The translations under genes were made by a program, and so were the position numbers. The notes beneath the pieces were generated by a model. It had not been told where the DNA came from and searched no databases. It saw only the letters and a program-made list of their open reading frames with translations. This document shows, in pieces, positions 63,555 through 64,000 of a DNA stretch of 64,000 nucleotides. Location: contig NC_066553.1 of NCBI RefSeq assembly GCF_024679095.1, positions 1,744,494 through 1,808,493 on the forward strand, in the 5' to 3' direction. Every line of letters begins with the position of its first letter. The first letter of the stretch is position 1. This DNA comes from Eriocheir sinensis (Eukaryota > Arthropoda > Malacostraca > Decapoda > Varunidae).

Positions 63555-64000
63555 GGGCTTACACCCACGTCTGGTAAGGCTTTCATAGAGGTTGTGGTGT
63601 TAGTGGTTCCATGGGTAGTATTATGAGGCTAGTGATAGTTTGCAAATTACACCCACGTCTGGTAAGGTTGTGGTGTTAGTGGTTACATGGGTAGTATTAT
63701 GAGGCTAGTGATAGTTTGCAAATTACACCCACGTCTGGTAAGGCTTTCGTAGAGGTTGTGGTGTTAGTGGTTACATGGGTAGTATTATGAGCCTAGTGAT
63801 AGTTTGCAAATTACACCCACGTCTGGTAAGGTTGTGGTGTTAGTGGTTACATGGGTAGTTTTATGAGGCTAGTGATAGTTTGCAAATTACACCCACGTCT
63901 GGTAAGGCTTTCGTAGAGGTTGTGGTGTTAGTGGTTACATGGGTAGTATTATGAGGCTAGTGATAGTTTGCAAATTACACCCACGTCTGGTAAGGCTTTC
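63555..64000. repeat. 88/76-bp alternating (higher-order) satellite, runs off the window
   Basis: ACACCCACGTCTGGTAAGG recurs at 63,561, 63,649, 63,725, 63,813, 63,889 and 63,977: spacings 88, 76, 88, 76, 88. The long type contains CTTTCGTAGAGG, which the short type lacks. The sixth unit starts as a long type. Confidence 0.93.

Overview
The window is eukaryotic nuclear DNA, almost certainly from a decapod crustacean (crab or shrimp type). The evidence is two intron-rich arthropod genes with GT-AG introns, tRNA-derived SINEs, LINE 3' ends, several MITE families and an extreme load of simple repeats (GA, GT, ATT, GTA). Nothing bacterial or viral is present. Both recognisable genes lie on the minus strand.

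Region 1 (1-25,973): one BTB/POZ plus C2H2 zinc-finger transcription-factor locus organised like Drosophila longitudinals lacking (lola). Four constant coding exons (25,954-23,406; 28 + 209 + 90 + 40 codons) carry the BTB domain, an NLS and a SUMO-type site. They can splice to any of six alternative terminal exons (20,926; 18,080; 13,627; 7,861; 5,152; 78), each with its own 3' splice site, 2-4 zinc fingers and stop codon. Every junction is phase 0, so each choice gives a full BTB-ZnF protein of about 448-507 residues. A possible 30-nt microexon (22,963-22,992) is also in phase 0. The start-codon exon begins with an overlapping upstream ORF. A GC-rich stretch at 27.07-27.48 kb is the best promoter/5'UTR candidate. 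More terminal exons may lie left of the window.

Region 2 (27.5-29.9 kb): intergenic, with tandem duplications, a SINE and MITE debris.

Region 3 (29,980-41,027): twelve exons of a neutral ceramidase, 637 codons from just before the HTHSGP zinc-binding motif to the stop. The N-terminal exon or exons (signal peptide and first strands) were not found. They lie further right, either hidden in repeats or outside the window. The enzyme hydrolyses ceramide to sphingosine and fatty acid, and nothing links it functionally to the BTB gene.

Region 4 (41-64 kb): no recognisable coding exon. It is a mosaic of microsatellites, kilobase-scale purine/pyrimidine tracts, minisatellites (68-150 bp units), inverted dispersed repeats and a higher-order repeat (88/76 bp) running off the right edge.

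The most interesting signals are: the six-way alternative terminal-exon array; a 198-bp inverted-terminal element with long target duplications, present about five times; a piggyBac-like TTAA MITE family; a minisatellite that has copied the ceramidase exon 2 splice donor five times; a ~70-bp-arm perfect-looking hairpin inside the BTB locus; and the alternating satellite at the right end.
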